Source of the DNA: Demequina sp.
GTDB taxonomy: Bacteria; Actinomycetota; Actinomycetes; Actinomycetales; Demequinaceae
Length of the DNA stretch: 39,631 nt
Reading direction: 5' to 3'
NCBI RefSeq assembly: GCF_016278775.1
Contig: NZ_JADQBF010000090.1
Location: 1 to 39,631, forward strand
The notes beneath the pieces are model-generated. The model was given only the letters and a program-made list of their open reading frames with translations. It made no database searches and was not told where the DNA came from. The translations under genes and the position numbers were made by a program. This document shows positions 16,646-25,041 of the stretch, one piece after another (the first letter of the stretch is position 1; each line of letters begins with the position of its first letter).

Positions 16646-18918
16646 TCGCCATGAGTTCTTATCCCGACGACGGAAACACTGGCCAGGTACGCGAGTTTGC
16701 CGAGACCCAGGGACTTCGATCGCGATCACTTGGCGCACTCAGCAGTGACGCCACACGGATTCAAAGCAGCCCGGGGGTCGCCCGCTGGACGAGTCAGGCT
16801 GGCGACGCCTACCGTGCGCGCCTGACGCGACTTCAGGGGATGCTTGACGACGTCGCGACTGTCACTGACAGATGGGAGCGCGCAGCGCACAGTTACGCGG
16901 ACAGCCTCGACACGATGGCCCGCACGGCCGATGAGGCCCGCCGTGACATCGAGTCTGGCTCCGCCATGCGGGACGGACTCAACCACGTGAGTCCCGAGTC
17001 CCTCCCGCCCGGCTACTGGGCGGAAAGGATGGCATACGCCGAGGGCCTGGTAGACCAAGGCCATCGCGTCCTGTGGTCAATGCAGGAGCAGCGCAGGGTG
17101 ATCGACATGTCGTTCGCCTCGTCCTTGGCCTACGTAGGTGGGGTCGGCCAGAGCATCAACTGGGCTGGCATGGTATCGCTCTACGCGGACGCCCAGTCCG
17201 TCGCCGACGTCCGCGCCCGAAGGGCAGAGCTACTGGCCGAGGCGAACAGGCTTGCCGACGCCGTTCTGGACTCTTCGTCTGAAGCTGAGGATGTCGCCGC
17301 GCTCACCGCAATGCTGGAGAGCATCGGTGCGGACCCGGAGCTTGCAGGCGCGTTCTGGAAGGGGCGCGGCGGAGACGGCGTGCTCGAGCTCATGGAGGAT
17401 GGCCTCAGGCGATACGGAGGCGACGACTTCACCACCAACTTCTACACCGACGAGGATCGCGACGCCGCCCTGGCCTTCGCGCGGGCGATCCGCGAGTCCC
17501 TCGCCACCGGCTCGGCCACCTGGGGCGAGAAGGACGCCAGGGACTTCGCAGCACAGATGCTGACCGGCGACGACTGGCCAGGCGGCAACCGCTACCGCGA
17601 GGGTGACCTAGCGGGCGTGGGCTTCCTCTTTGACGATGCAGAACACCACCCCATGGGGCAGGAGTTCACCATCGCGATGGCCGATCTCTTCGACGCTAGG
17701 GAGCGCGGCGAGGGCATGGTTGGCGAGGCTGGCGGATCGTCGAGGCTCGACCCCATGGACCCCTACGGACTGTTCGACGGCATCGCCATTGTTGATCAGG
17801 CGGACCGCGGCGATGCCTATGACAGCAACGTCTCCGGTGAAGGAGCGCCAGTGCGGGACCCCATGGGGCGCGTGCTCGACACGCTCGGTCAGTATCCCGA
17901 TGCAGCGTGGGAGTGGCTCTCGGCCGACGGCGCCACGCTCGCCAACGGTCAGCCAGCCGTGGCTGGTGACAAGGTCGATTACTGGGCGTCCCGCGACTGG
18001 TCCGCAGACGGCTGGGACGGCTTCGGCTCCATGTGGGAGGGGTCTTTGCACGCCGACGGAGGGCTGTTGGACGGGCCGCCGAACTACTCCACGTGGGACG
18101 CCCAATGCGACGTTGCCGTTCGGGTCATTGACGGGCTGGAGCAGGGCCTCCAGCCCGTGCGGCCAGGGGACCTCTCCGTGGGGGGCGCCCTCGCGCTGGG
18201 CACCGGACTGGCCGAGATCATGCCGCTCATCGAGCCCGCCATGTGGTCGAGCGGCACGATCGAGGGCAACCTTGACCATGGCCGGTCTGTCGCGGGTATG
18301 CCGGGCGACATCACGGTTCCGAACTTCAACGATGACGCGCTCGGCGAGGTTATGGGCCACGTGGGAAGCAATATCGATGGCTTCGCTGCTTTGCGCTCGG
18401 GCGTCTCTCACACCCAGGATCTGTTGCTTCACGACGCCGATGCGGGGGGGACCTATCAGACGTGGAATACAGGCCTCAAACGCGTGACCGACCTGGAAGG
18501 AGCCTTCGAGGGTGCACTCGGCGGCGCCGATATCCTTCAGGGACGCTTCGACGACAACGTGGTGCGCCAGAAGCTTGCCGTCATGGACCTCCTATGGAGC
18601 GTAGCCCCGCTGCCGGACCTTGGCGCAGTGGGAAACTTCGCTGTGGGCCAAGGCTCGTCTGCGGTGGCCGGCGGCTTCGAAAGCGCGGTCGTTAACAACG
18701 AGAGACTCGCCGTCGAATTCACCGATGTCTCGAGCATCGCCGGGAGCGAGGTCATTGCCGCTCAAATCGCACGCCTCGACAACGACCCGTCGTTGTCGCT
18801 TCAAGGAGTCGTCCTTGAGGGGGACGCGAACGGGACCGACAGGACAGAGTGGCTAAACAGCTTTGCGGACGAGTACAGGGCGTACTTCGGGGAGGGGGCC
18901 CGGGATGGTTCGCACTAG
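16642..18918 (+). CDS. Large WXG-like protein, candidate type VII secretion substrate
   Basis: This 758-residue protein has no enzyme motif I recognise. The first about 105 residues resemble a WXG100/LXG-type helical hairpin (RWTSQAGDAYRARLTRL with W49, then DRWERAAHSYADSLDTMARTADEAR). A second helical region lies at about 180-215. The middle (about 245-345) has GGDDFTTNFYTDEDRD and FLFDDAEHHPMGQEF, recalling DUF6571-type actinobacterial proteins; I am not certain of that family. The protein is acidic, with no signal peptide or membrane segment, so it is cytoplasmic or exported by a WXG-recognising system. GTG 16642 overlaps the previous stop; ATG 16651 is an alternative. It overlaps the following lipoprotein gene by 14 bases. 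No ESX/EccC-type gene is in the window. Confidence 0.7.
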   Translation: MIAMSSYPDDGNTGQVREFAETQGLRSRSLGALSSDATRIQSSPGVARWTSQAGDAYRARLTRLQGMLDDVATVTDRWERAAHSYADSLDTMARTADEARRDIESGSAMRDGLNHVSPESLPPGYWAERMAYAEGLVDQGHRVLWSMQEQRRVIDMSFASSLAYVGGVGQSINWAGMVSLYADAQSVADVRARRAELLAEANRLADAVLDSSSEAEDVAALTAMLESIGADPELAGAFWKGRGGDGVLELMEDGLRRYGGDDFTTNFYTDEDRDAALAFARAIRESLATGSATWGEKDARDFAAQMLTGDDWPGGNRYREGDLAGVGFLFDDAEHHPMGQEFTIAMADLFDARERGEGMVGEAGGSSRLDPMDPYGLFDGIAIVDQADRGDAYDSNVSGEGAPVRDPMGRVLDTLGQYPDAAWEWLSADGATLANGQPAVAGDKVDYWASRDWSADGWDGFGSMWEGSLHADGGLLDGPPNYSTWDAQCDVAVRVIDGLEQGLQPVRPGDLSVGGALALGTGLAEIMPLIEPAMWSSGTIEGNLDHGRSVAGMPGDITVPNFNDDALGEVMGHVGSNIDGFAALRSGVSHTQDLLLHDADAGGTYQTWNTGLKRVTDLEGAFEGALGGADILQGRFDDNVVRQKLAVMDLLWSVAPLPDLGAVGNFAVGQGSSAVAGGFESAVVNNERLAVEFTDVSSIAGSEVIAAQIARLDNDPSLSLQGVVLEGDANGTDRTEWLNSFADEYRAYFGEGARDGSH

Positions 18919-19615
18919 CACGGACGGAACCAGCATCAGGCCCGCTACTACAGGCCACAGTTGGGCGGTGGCCGCGTTGCTGTCGACACTGCTCCTGGCC
19001 GGGTGCTCCGCATCCGCAAGCGACCTCGAACCTCCAGACATTGTCTGGCCCGACGGCATGCCAAGCGGGCCTCTCGAGGACTCGCAGTGGGGCCAGGCGT
19101 ACCGGAACGCCGAGATCCAACTGTCGACCGCGCAGGCTTTTGGTGACTTCTCCGACCCCGATCTCATCGCTGCCGTCGGATATGACTACGCTGACAGGGC
19201 CGCATGGGCTTCGAGCATTGCGGAGTTCGACATTGACACCGCTAGCCAAGAGAGCATCGACTCCTACACGGCCTTTGCCTCCAAGGGCGTCATCATCGAT
19301 ATTCTGGAGCAGCCGGACGGACAGTCGGCAGAGGTCCTCGTCTGCGGCGGCTGGAATAGCAGCGCCACAGGTGTGAGGACCCTCTTGTATGTCTGGACAC
19401 TGACGCGCAAAGCGAACGGCTCCATCACCGCGGATTACCAGATCGGGGACGTAGACCATTACGAGGACGACCCTGGTGGACCGCGGTGCCGTCACGAGGT
19501 ATCGCAACCTGGGCTTTGGGTAGAACCGTTTGACCCAGAAGACATCGACCTCACGGACATCAAGGCGCCGCTTCCCCGCGACTACTACGTCGACCTAGGC
19601 GTCATCAGCGAGTAG
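18905..19615 (+). CDS. Lipoprotein, third gene of the trio
   Basis: This is a predicted 236-residue lipoprotein of unknown function. After about 18 polar residues there is a hydrophobic core and lipobox LLAGC, so C34 is the lipidated residue. The mature part has two more cysteines, in VLVCGGW and GPRCRHE, and no known motif. I start at ATG 18905, just after GGAGGGGG; an upstream in-frame start exists but lies inside the preceding gene. The 14-base overlap ties its translation to the 758-residue protein, so the two should act together, perhaps as surface partner or immunity protein. The 3' end overlaps the convergent PrsW-like gene by 11 bases. Confidence 0.75.
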   Translation: MVRTSTDGTSIRPATTGHSWAVAALLSTLLLAGCSASASDLEPPDIVWPDGMPSGPLEDSQWGQAYRNAEIQLSTAQAFGDFSDPDLIAAVGYDYADRAAWASSIAEFDIDTASQESIDSYTAFASKGVIIDILEQPDGQSAEVLVCGGWNSSATGVRTLLYVWTLTRKANGSITADYQIGDVDHYEDDPGGPRCRHEVSQPGLWVEPFDPEDIDLTDIKAPLPRDYYVDLGVISE

Positions 19616-20720
19616 CGGCAGGGACAAGCCTGGCCTCGAGCGTTGCCCTCAACCGCGCCGCGTCGGCGTCGTCGCCCATGGCCACGGCGTCGGCGAGGTC
19701 ACTGAGGTTGGCTTCGGTGGCGCGCTGCGCAGGCATCGCCCGATAGCCGTACCTGCGTGCGACCGAGGCTCGGTACTTGCGCCGCTGCCACCACGTGGGG
19801 CGAACAGCGTCGATGTACGCGGGCGGAACAGCGCCCAGCACTCCCGGCTCGGCCAAGACGCTCCTGAACCACACGTACTCACTGCGCCGCACCACGCGCA
19901 GCACCCACCACACGATGAACGGCATCACCACCAGGTACACGACTCGCAGCCACAGTGGGATGAGCCACGGCGAGTTCCACAAGCCGTGGAGCGCGGGGCC
20001 AAGGAGGATGAGCGCGATACCGAGCGGCACCCGCCCGCGCCCTGTCCCGACCAGCAGGAGTCCGATCCCCGCGCCGACGAACGCGGCGAAGGCGGCATGC
20101 GCCACGGCCCCAAAAATCACGGCACGCACAAAGTAGATGACGACGGTCGATATCAGCTGGCTCTCACCCAAGTTGATGTACGCGATGTTGAACGCGTACA
20201 GCAGGTCCTCCGTGAGCGTGAACCCCACGCCAGCGAACCCCGCCAAGAGGGCGGCGTCCATCGGCGTGCGCAGCTTCTGACCGGCCGCAAGAAGGACGAC
20301 GCCGATGCCCATGACCTTGCCCGTCTCTTCCGTGAGCGGCGCGATCAGCGCCGGTCCCCACGCCTGCGCGGTCTCAATGCCCCACTGCTGGCCCATCACG
20401 GTGATGAGTGCCGCATTGGAGGGAAGCGCGTACACCCCGGCCGCCACGAAGGCTCCCCACACTATTGCCGCGAGCGCCCCTGAGGGTGCGATACGAGCCC
20501 ACAGTTGGGGTAGTCGCATGAGGAACCACCACGTCACCGCAAGCGGGATGGTCAGCACGAGCGCCGTGAGCCCCACGGTCGGGAAGTCTTGCCAGCCGGG
20601 CTCCAGCGCTTGCCAAGTCCAGACCGCCCCCACGGCCGACGCGACGATCAGTGTCCACCACCCGACGCGGCCGGGCGCCCACCACGGGACGGCGAAGCGC
20701 ACACGCGTCAGTTCCCTCAT
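19605..20720 (-). CDS. PrsW-family intramembrane protease
   Basis: PrsW proteins are multi-pass membrane metalloproteases of the CPBP/Abi superfamily; B. subtilis PrsW cleaves an anti-sigma factor. The 371-residue product has about eight hydrophobic segments and the family motifs: E131-E132 in LTEETGKV, E171 in GFTLTEDLLYA, H208 in AVAHAAFAAF, and H245 in PALHGLWN. A cytoplasmic C-terminal tail of about 90 residues is charged. The start ATG overlaps the upstream gene's stop as ATGA. No anti-sigma/sigma pair lies nearby; the co-transcribed membrane-anchored protein is the closest candidate partner. Substrate is unknown. Confidence 0.82.
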   Translation of the reverse strand: MRELTRVRFAVPWWAPGRVGWWTLIVASAVGAVWTWQALEPGWQDFPTVGLTALVLTIPLAVTWWFLMRLPQLWARIAPSGALAAIVWGAFVAAGVYALPSNAALITVMGQQWGIETAQAWGPALIAPLTEETGKVMGIGVVLLAAGQKLRTPMDAALLAGFAGVGFTLTEDLLYAFNIAYINLGESQLISTVVIYFVRAVIFGAVAHAAFAAFVGAGIGLLLVGTGRGRVPLGIALILLGPALHGLWNSPWLIPLWLRVVYLVVMPFIVWWVLRVVRRSEYVWFRSVLAEPGVLGAVPPAYIDAVRPTWWQRRKYRASVARRYGYRAMPAQRATEANLSDLADAVAMGDDADAARLRATLEARLVPAATR

Positions 20721-21286
20721 GAGCTCACCTCCACGTCTATCGGGGAGAGGTCCAGATGCACGGACTCAACGATCGAGTCGAGCTGTTCTGACAGGGCATT
20801 CACCTGTGCGGCCTCGCCGCGCACCACCACGAGCACCACGCCTTCAGCGTCGCGAATCACGTCGACCCTGACGGGCAGGTCCGGTGCCGCATCCGCCTTG
20901 GGCGTCAGCCGCCACACTTCGCGCGTGGCACCTTCCTCCGCCTCGACGGGTTCCGGGGGAATCTCTGGGAGGATTGCGTCGCCGTCAAAGAGCAACCGTG
21001 ACACGCTCGCGAGGAGGTCCTGGCTGTCGCCAAGCCATACGGCGTCGGCGACGGTGACCTCGATGCCGGACTTCGACGCGACCGGCGTCTGCTGAGATGA
21101 TGCGGCGATGTCAAGGTCCCAACCGGCCGGGACGACGACGGAGGCGGTCGCCATTCCTACCTCGGTGTCGACCTCGAGGGCTATGGACTCGTCACCCCAC
21201 GACGGAAACTGGGGGATCAACACGCCAAACGCGACCAAAGTCACTAGCACGGCGGCAAACCACGCGGCACGCTGGTATTGGGTCAC
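20717..21286 (-). CDS. Membrane-anchored extracytoplasmic protein coupled to PrsW
   Basis: This 189-residue protein of unknown function has one N-terminal membrane segment (about 6-26) with a short positive cytoplasmic start. The acidic, beta-rich extracytoplasmic domain has no cysteine and no known motif. The start is GTG 21286, 6 bases after a TAACCT hexamer on the same strand, so its mRNA may be leaderless. The stop overlaps the PrsW-like gene's start as ATGA, so the two are co-translated. It could be a substrate or accessory of that protease; this is inference from coupling alone. Confidence 0.7.
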   Translation of the reverse strand: MTQYQRAAWFAAVLVTLVAFGVLIPQFPSWGDESIALEVDTEVGMATASVVVPAGWDLDIAASSQQTPVASKSGIEVTVADAVWLGDSQDLLASVSRLLFDGDAILPEIPPEPVEAEEGATREVWRLTPKADAAPDLPVRVDVIRDAEGVVLVVVRGEAAQVNALSEQLDSIVESVHLDLSPIDVEVSS

Positions 21287-21292
21287 AGTCAG

Positions 21293-21298
21293 AGGTTA
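21293..21298 (-). promoter_or_regulatory. -10-like element of the prsW-partner operon, apparently leaderless
   Basis: TAACCT on the minus strand is 6 bases from the GTG start at 21286. It is the same hexamer and nearly the same spacing as at cysS. No Shine-Dalgarno sequence is visible. Confidence 0.45.
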
Positions 21299-21317
21299 GC
21301 GTGGGCCGCGAGCGACT

Positions 21318-21333
21318 ATACCCCCCGGGGTAT
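21318..21333. promoter_or_regulatory. CsoR/CstR-type operator palindrome before the persulfide reductase gene
   Basis: ATACCCC-CC-GGGGTAT is a perfect 7-base inverted repeat with a 2-base centre. TA-rich ends around a G/C tract are the operator form of the CsoR family and closely resemble that reported for CstR. A candidate -10, TAGGGT (21338-21343), lies just after it, so a bound repressor would block the promoter. The reductase ATG is 69 bases beyond. The minus-strand promoter of the PrsW operon lies 20 bases on the other side. Confidence 0.82.
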
Positions 21334-21401
21334 GTGATAGGGTGTGGGAAGTCGCCGGTGACGCCCCACCTTGCCCGGCATCAATTCCCAAGGAGTACCC
21401 C

Positions 21402-23081
21402 ATGCGTATCGTTATCGTGGGCGGAGTAGCTGGCGGCATGTCGGCGGCCGCCCGAGCCCGCCGCCTCGACGAGTCTGCCGAGATCATCGTCTTCGAAAAG
21501 GGCCCCTATGTGTCCTTTGCCAACTGCGGACTGCCGTATCACGTGGGTGGTGAGATCACCTCGCAAGACTCACTGCTCCTCCACACCCCGGAGACTTTGC
21601 AGGCCTCGCTCGGCCTCGACGTGCGCGTCAACACCGAGGTCACCGGCATTGACCGTGCCGCCCAGACGGTCACGGTGGTCGGTCCGGACGGCGAGCAGCA
21701 GGTGGCGTACGACGCCCTCGTCCTGTCCCCCGGCGCGAATGCCTTCATGCCCCCCATCCCCGGAGTGGATCTGCCAGAGGTCACCCACCTGCGCACCGTC
21801 GACGACGCGATCGCTCTGGCGGACCGGGTCACGGACGCCCGCACCGCCGTCGTCCTTGGGGCCGGATTCATCGGCCTCGAGACGGCAGAGGCGCTGCGGG
21901 AGCGCGGCCTGAACGTCGCGCTCATCGAGCTCGCCCCTCAAGTTCTCCCTCCCCTGTCCCCAGAGTTGGCGCGCCTCGTAGAACTCGAGCTCACCGCGAA
22001 CGGCGTGGACGTCATCACCGGCGCGGGCGCCTCCGCGATCGAGCCCGCCGAACGCGGAGTCACCGTGACGCTGACCAACGGGGCTGCAGCCACTGTTGAC
22101 CTCGTGGTGGTCTCGGTTGGCGTGCGCCCCAACTCCGCCCTGGCATCTGCGGCGGGCCTCGAGGTTGACGACCGCGGCGCCATCATGGTCGATGCTCAGC
22201 AACGCACCGCCGACCCGCACATCTGGGCAGTCGGAGACGCGATTGCGGTACGCCACGGCGTCACCGGCGTCGTCGGACCTGTGCCGCTCGCCGGCCCAGC
22301 CAACCGCCAGGGACGACGCGCTGCAGAGTCGATCTACGGCGTGGCCAAGGACGCCAAGCCCGTGCTTGGCACGGCAGTCGTCCGCGTGTTCGGACTCACT
22401 GCGGCCGTCACCGGCGCTAGCCCCCGCATGCTCGACCAGGCGGGCATGGACTACGTGGTGCACCACACCCACCACCTCAACCACGCCGGCTACTACCCGG
22501 GCGCCCAACAACTACACCTCATGGCGACGTTCGCGCCTGACGGGACCCTGCTCGGTGCCCAGGGCGTGGGCCGCGATGGCGTGGACAAGCGCATCGACGT
22601 GCTCGCGACGGCGCTGCGCGCCGGCTTCGGCGCCGACGACCTGGCCGAGTTGGAACTCGCGTACGCCCCGCCGTTCGGTTCCGCCAAGGACCCCGTCAAC
22701 ATGCTGGGCTTCATGATGCAGAACTACGTCTCAGGCAACCTCAAGCTGTGGCACGCGGAAGACGTGGCGTGGGCTCGCGAGAATGCGCTCATTCTTGACG
22801 TGCGGTCGGCTGGCGAGGTGGAGCGTGGGCACCTCCCAGAAGCGGTCCACATTCCGCACGACGAGATCAGGGAGAACCTTGACCTCATTCGCGAGTTGGC
22901 GGCTGGCCGCCCCGTGCGCGTCCATTGTGAGACCGGCTTCCGGTCCTACTTGGCGCACCGTGTGCTCGCGCAGTGGGGTTTCGACTCCGCGAACTTCGAC
23001 GGAGGGATGCTCACCATGCGCACCTCACTGCCGGAACTGGAATTGGTGGACGGGCCGACCGCCCCGCTCGTTCACGCTTAA
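21402..23081 (+). CDS. CoA-disulfide/persulfide reductase fused to rhodanese
   Basis: This is a pyridine nucleotide-disulfide oxidoreductase that reduces CoA disulfide or persulfides with NAD(P)H. The 559-residue protein has an FAD-binding GGVAGGMSAAARAR at 7-20, the single active-site cysteine C42 in SFANCGLPYHVGG (CoADR type, not the CXXXXC of glutathione reductases), and an NAD(P)H-binding VVLGAGFIGLETAE. A dimerisation domain (about 325-445) and a C-terminal rhodanese domain (about 460-555) with C509 in VHCETGFRS follow. This is the CoADR-RHD/NADH-dependent persulfide reductase architecture at normal length. AAGGAG precedes the ATG. The upstream palindrome and the CstR-like gene indicate induction by reactive sulfur species. 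Exact in vivo substrate is unproven. Confidence 0.93.
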   Translation: MRIVIVGGVAGGMSAAARARRLDESAEIIVFEKGPYVSFANCGLPYHVGGEITSQDSLLLHTPETLQASLGLDVRVNTEVTGIDRAAQTVTVVGPDGEQQVAYDALVLSPGANAFMPPIPGVDLPEVTHLRTVDDAIALADRVTDARTAVVLGAGFIGLETAEALRERGLNVALIELAPQVLPPLSPELARLVELELTANGVDVITGAGASAIEPAERGVTVTLTNGAAATVDLVVVSVGVRPNSALASAAGLEVDDRGAIMVDAQQRTADPHIWAVGDAIAVRHGVTGVVGPVPLAGPANRQGRRAAESIYGVAKDAKPVLGTAVVRVFGLTAAVTGASPRMLDQAGMDYVVHHTHHLNHAGYYPGAQQLHLMATFAPDGTLLGAQGVGRDGVDKRIDVLATALRAGFGADDLAELELAYAPPFGSAKDPVNMLGFMMQNYVSGNLKLWHAEDVAWARENALILDVRSAGEVERGHLPEAVHIPHDEIRENLDLIRELAAGRPVRVHCETGFRSYLAHRVLAQWGFDSANFDGGMLTMRTSLPELELVDGPTAPLVHA

Positions 23082-23129
23082 GACGTGGCGGCCCTCGTGG
23101 CCGTCGCGAACCGAGATCGTGGGGATCTC

Positions 23130-23166
23130 CATCGGCCGGGAGCGCCACAAGCCCTCCCGGCCGATG
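23130..23166. terminator. Hairpin between the convergent reductase and nadB genes
   Basis: A perfect 13-bp CATCGGCCGGGAG/CTCCCGGCCGATG stem with an 11-base loop lies in the 144-base gap between convergent stops. A second small hairpin (GAGATC/GATCTC, 23113-23129) adjoins it. There is no T-run, but the position fits a shared terminator. Confidence 0.65.
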
Positions 23167-23225
23167 TCACGTCCGCGGCACGTCCTCCGCGTCGGGCGGG
23201 CCAGCGGTCGCCCGCAGCCGACGCG

Positions 23226-24917
23226 CTACCCGAGCTCGATCGGCGCCCGCATCAGTTCCAGGTGTCCATCGGGATTCAGCGTTGCGGCGAGCCGCACCCT
23301 CCACGCCTCGGAAGTGTCAGGAAAGTCCGTGCGTTGGTGACCCCCGCGGCTTTCCTCGCGCTCCAACGCCGCCTCGGTGATCACCGATGCTGCACCTAGC
23401 ACGTTCGACGTCTCCCACTCGGCCACCTGAGGCATCACCGTTGCACCGTTCGTGGTGTGGAACTTGGCGCGCGTCGTGGCGAGCGCCTCGGAAGCGCGAC
23501 GCAACCCTTCCGCCTCTCGGAACGGCCCCGCTCCTCGGTGCGTCACCGATTGAATCCTTGGAAGCATCGTCGCCGGAACCAACGACGTCGGCCCCGGCCG
23601 CTCCACTGGCTCGCCGAGCGTGAGAGTGCCGTCGGCCACCAAAGCCGCGGCGTCGGCGGCCGAGCGGGTCGCGAAGACCAGGCCCTCCAGCAACGAGTTG
23701 GAGGCCAAGCGATTCGCACCGTGCACCCCGGAGCAGGCGGCCTCCCCCACGGCATACAGTCCCCGCGCGGTGGAGCGCCCGTTGAGCTCGGTGAGGATGC
23801 CTCCCGAATGAAAGTGCTGCGCCGGCGCCACCGGAATGAGGTCGGTCGCCATGTCGATGTCGCGCTCCTCCAGGCGTTCCCAGATCGTGGGGAAGCGATC
23901 GCGCAGGAAGCTCTCGCCCAGGTGGCGGCAGTCGAGGAAGACGTTGTCGGAGCCCTCCTCGTCCATCATGCGCACGATGTTGCGGGACACCACGTCGCGT
24001 GGGGCGAGCTCGGCCAGCGGGTGGCGTCCCACCATGAATCGCTCGCCGACCGCATTCAGAAGGTGCGCGCCCTCGCCGCGCACGGCCTCAGAGATGAGCG
24101 GCTGTTGGCCGCGCGCGGAAGCACCTTGCCACAGCACCGTCGGGTGGAACTGCACAAACTCCATGTCGGCCAGAGTCGCGCCGGCACGTAAGCCCGCCGC
24201 GACGCCATCGCCCGTGGCCGATGCCGGGTTGGTGGACGATCGATACACCTGGCCGATGCCGCCGGTAGCGATCACGACGGACTTCGCCAGGGCCGCTCCG
24301 ATGCCGTCACGGGTGCCCTCGCCGATGACGTGCAAGGTGACTCCACAGACCGGCCCTGGCCTCCCGTCGGAGTCAGGAACAGACGTCAGCAGGTCCACCA
24401 CCATGGCGTTCTCGATGACCTCGATGCGTGGGTCGGCGTTCACGGCCTCCAGCCGCGCCACGAGCGCGCGCGAGATCTCTGCACCCGTGGCGTCTCCGCC
24501 TGCGTGCGCAATGCGGTCGCGGTGGTGTCCTCCCTCGCGAGTGAGGGTCATGCCGCCAGTGGAATCGGTGTCGAACTGCGCGCCACGCTCCACGAGTTTG
24601 CGCACCCGGTCAGGGCCCTCTGTGACGAGTGCCCGCACGGCGGCCTCAGAGCACAGGCCAGCGCCCGCCTCGAGCGTGTCGACGAGGTGCTCTTCTGGCG
24701 TGTCTTCTGGGTGCATTGCGGCAGCGATTCCGCCTTGAGCCCATACGGTGTTGCCCGAGCTGAGCGCCCCTTTGGTCACGATCAGCACGCGATCGACCTT
24801 GCGGCGCAACTCGAGTGCCGTCGTCAGTCCAGCGATGCCGGAACCGACCACAATCACGTCGACCGTGGTGGTCCACCCCGGCGCGGGGGCGGACAACTTC
24901 TGCACATAGCGCGTCAT
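23226..24917 (-). CDS. nadB: L-aspartate oxidase
   Basis: NadB is the FAD enzyme that oxidises aspartate to iminoaspartate, the first step of de novo NAD synthesis. The 563-residue protein has the FAD-binding VIVVGSGIAGLTTALEL near residues 21-37, SSGNTVWAQGGIAAA, the substrate-site segment EGGHHRDRIAHAGGDATG, and HFHSGGILTELNGRS with EAACSGVHGANRLASNSLLEGL. I start at ATG 24917, 6 bases after a TAGGCT hexamer; an in-frame GTG at 24923 is the other choice. In most relatives nadB is directly followed by nadC. Here nadC lies beyond a 7.4-kb accessory block. Confidence 0.95.
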   Translation of the reverse strand: MTRYVQKLSAPAPGWTTTVDVIVVGSGIAGLTTALELRRKVDRVLIVTKGALSSGNTVWAQGGIAAAMHPEDTPEEHLVDTLEAGAGLCSEAAVRALVTEGPDRVRKLVERGAQFDTDSTGGMTLTREGGHHRDRIAHAGGDATGAEISRALVARLEAVNADPRIEVIENAMVVDLLTSVPDSDGRPGPVCGVTLHVIGEGTRDGIGAALAKSVVIATGGIGQVYRSSTNPASATGDGVAAGLRAGATLADMEFVQFHPTVLWQGASARGQQPLISEAVRGEGAHLLNAVGERFMVGRHPLAELAPRDVVSRNIVRMMDEEGSDNVFLDCRHLGESFLRDRFPTIWERLEERDIDMATDLIPVAPAQHFHSGGILTELNGRSTARGLYAVGEAACSGVHGANRLASNSLLEGLVFATRSAADAAALVADGTLTLGEPVERPGPTSLVPATMLPRIQSVTHRGAGPFREAEGLRRASEALATTRAKFHTTNGATVMPQVAEWETSNVLGAASVITEAALEREESRGGHQRTDFPDTSEAWRVRLAATLNPDGHLELMRAPIELG

Positions 24918-24923
24918 GGCCAC

Positions 24924-24929
24924 AGCCTA
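24924..24929 (-). promoter_or_regulatory. -10-like element of nadB, apparently leaderless
   Basis: TAGGCT on the minus strand lies 6 bases before the ATG at 24917 and overlaps no Shine-Dalgarno sequence. This suggests nadB has its own promoter and a leaderless transcript, apart from the upstream panD genes. Confidence 0.4.
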
Positions 24930-25041
24930 GGCCTGCCGCGCTGCCTCGCGTCATGGACGGCCTCGGAAGCGCGAACGGGACAGGAACGTGAGGGGCCGGG
25001 CCTCGCAGGCCCAACCCCCCACGCCTACCCCTCACTGGTGG

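Noticed and set aside
23082-23225. Possible small gene between the reductase and nadB
   Set aside because: The interval is dominated by two hairpins and has no start codon with a ribosome-binding site.
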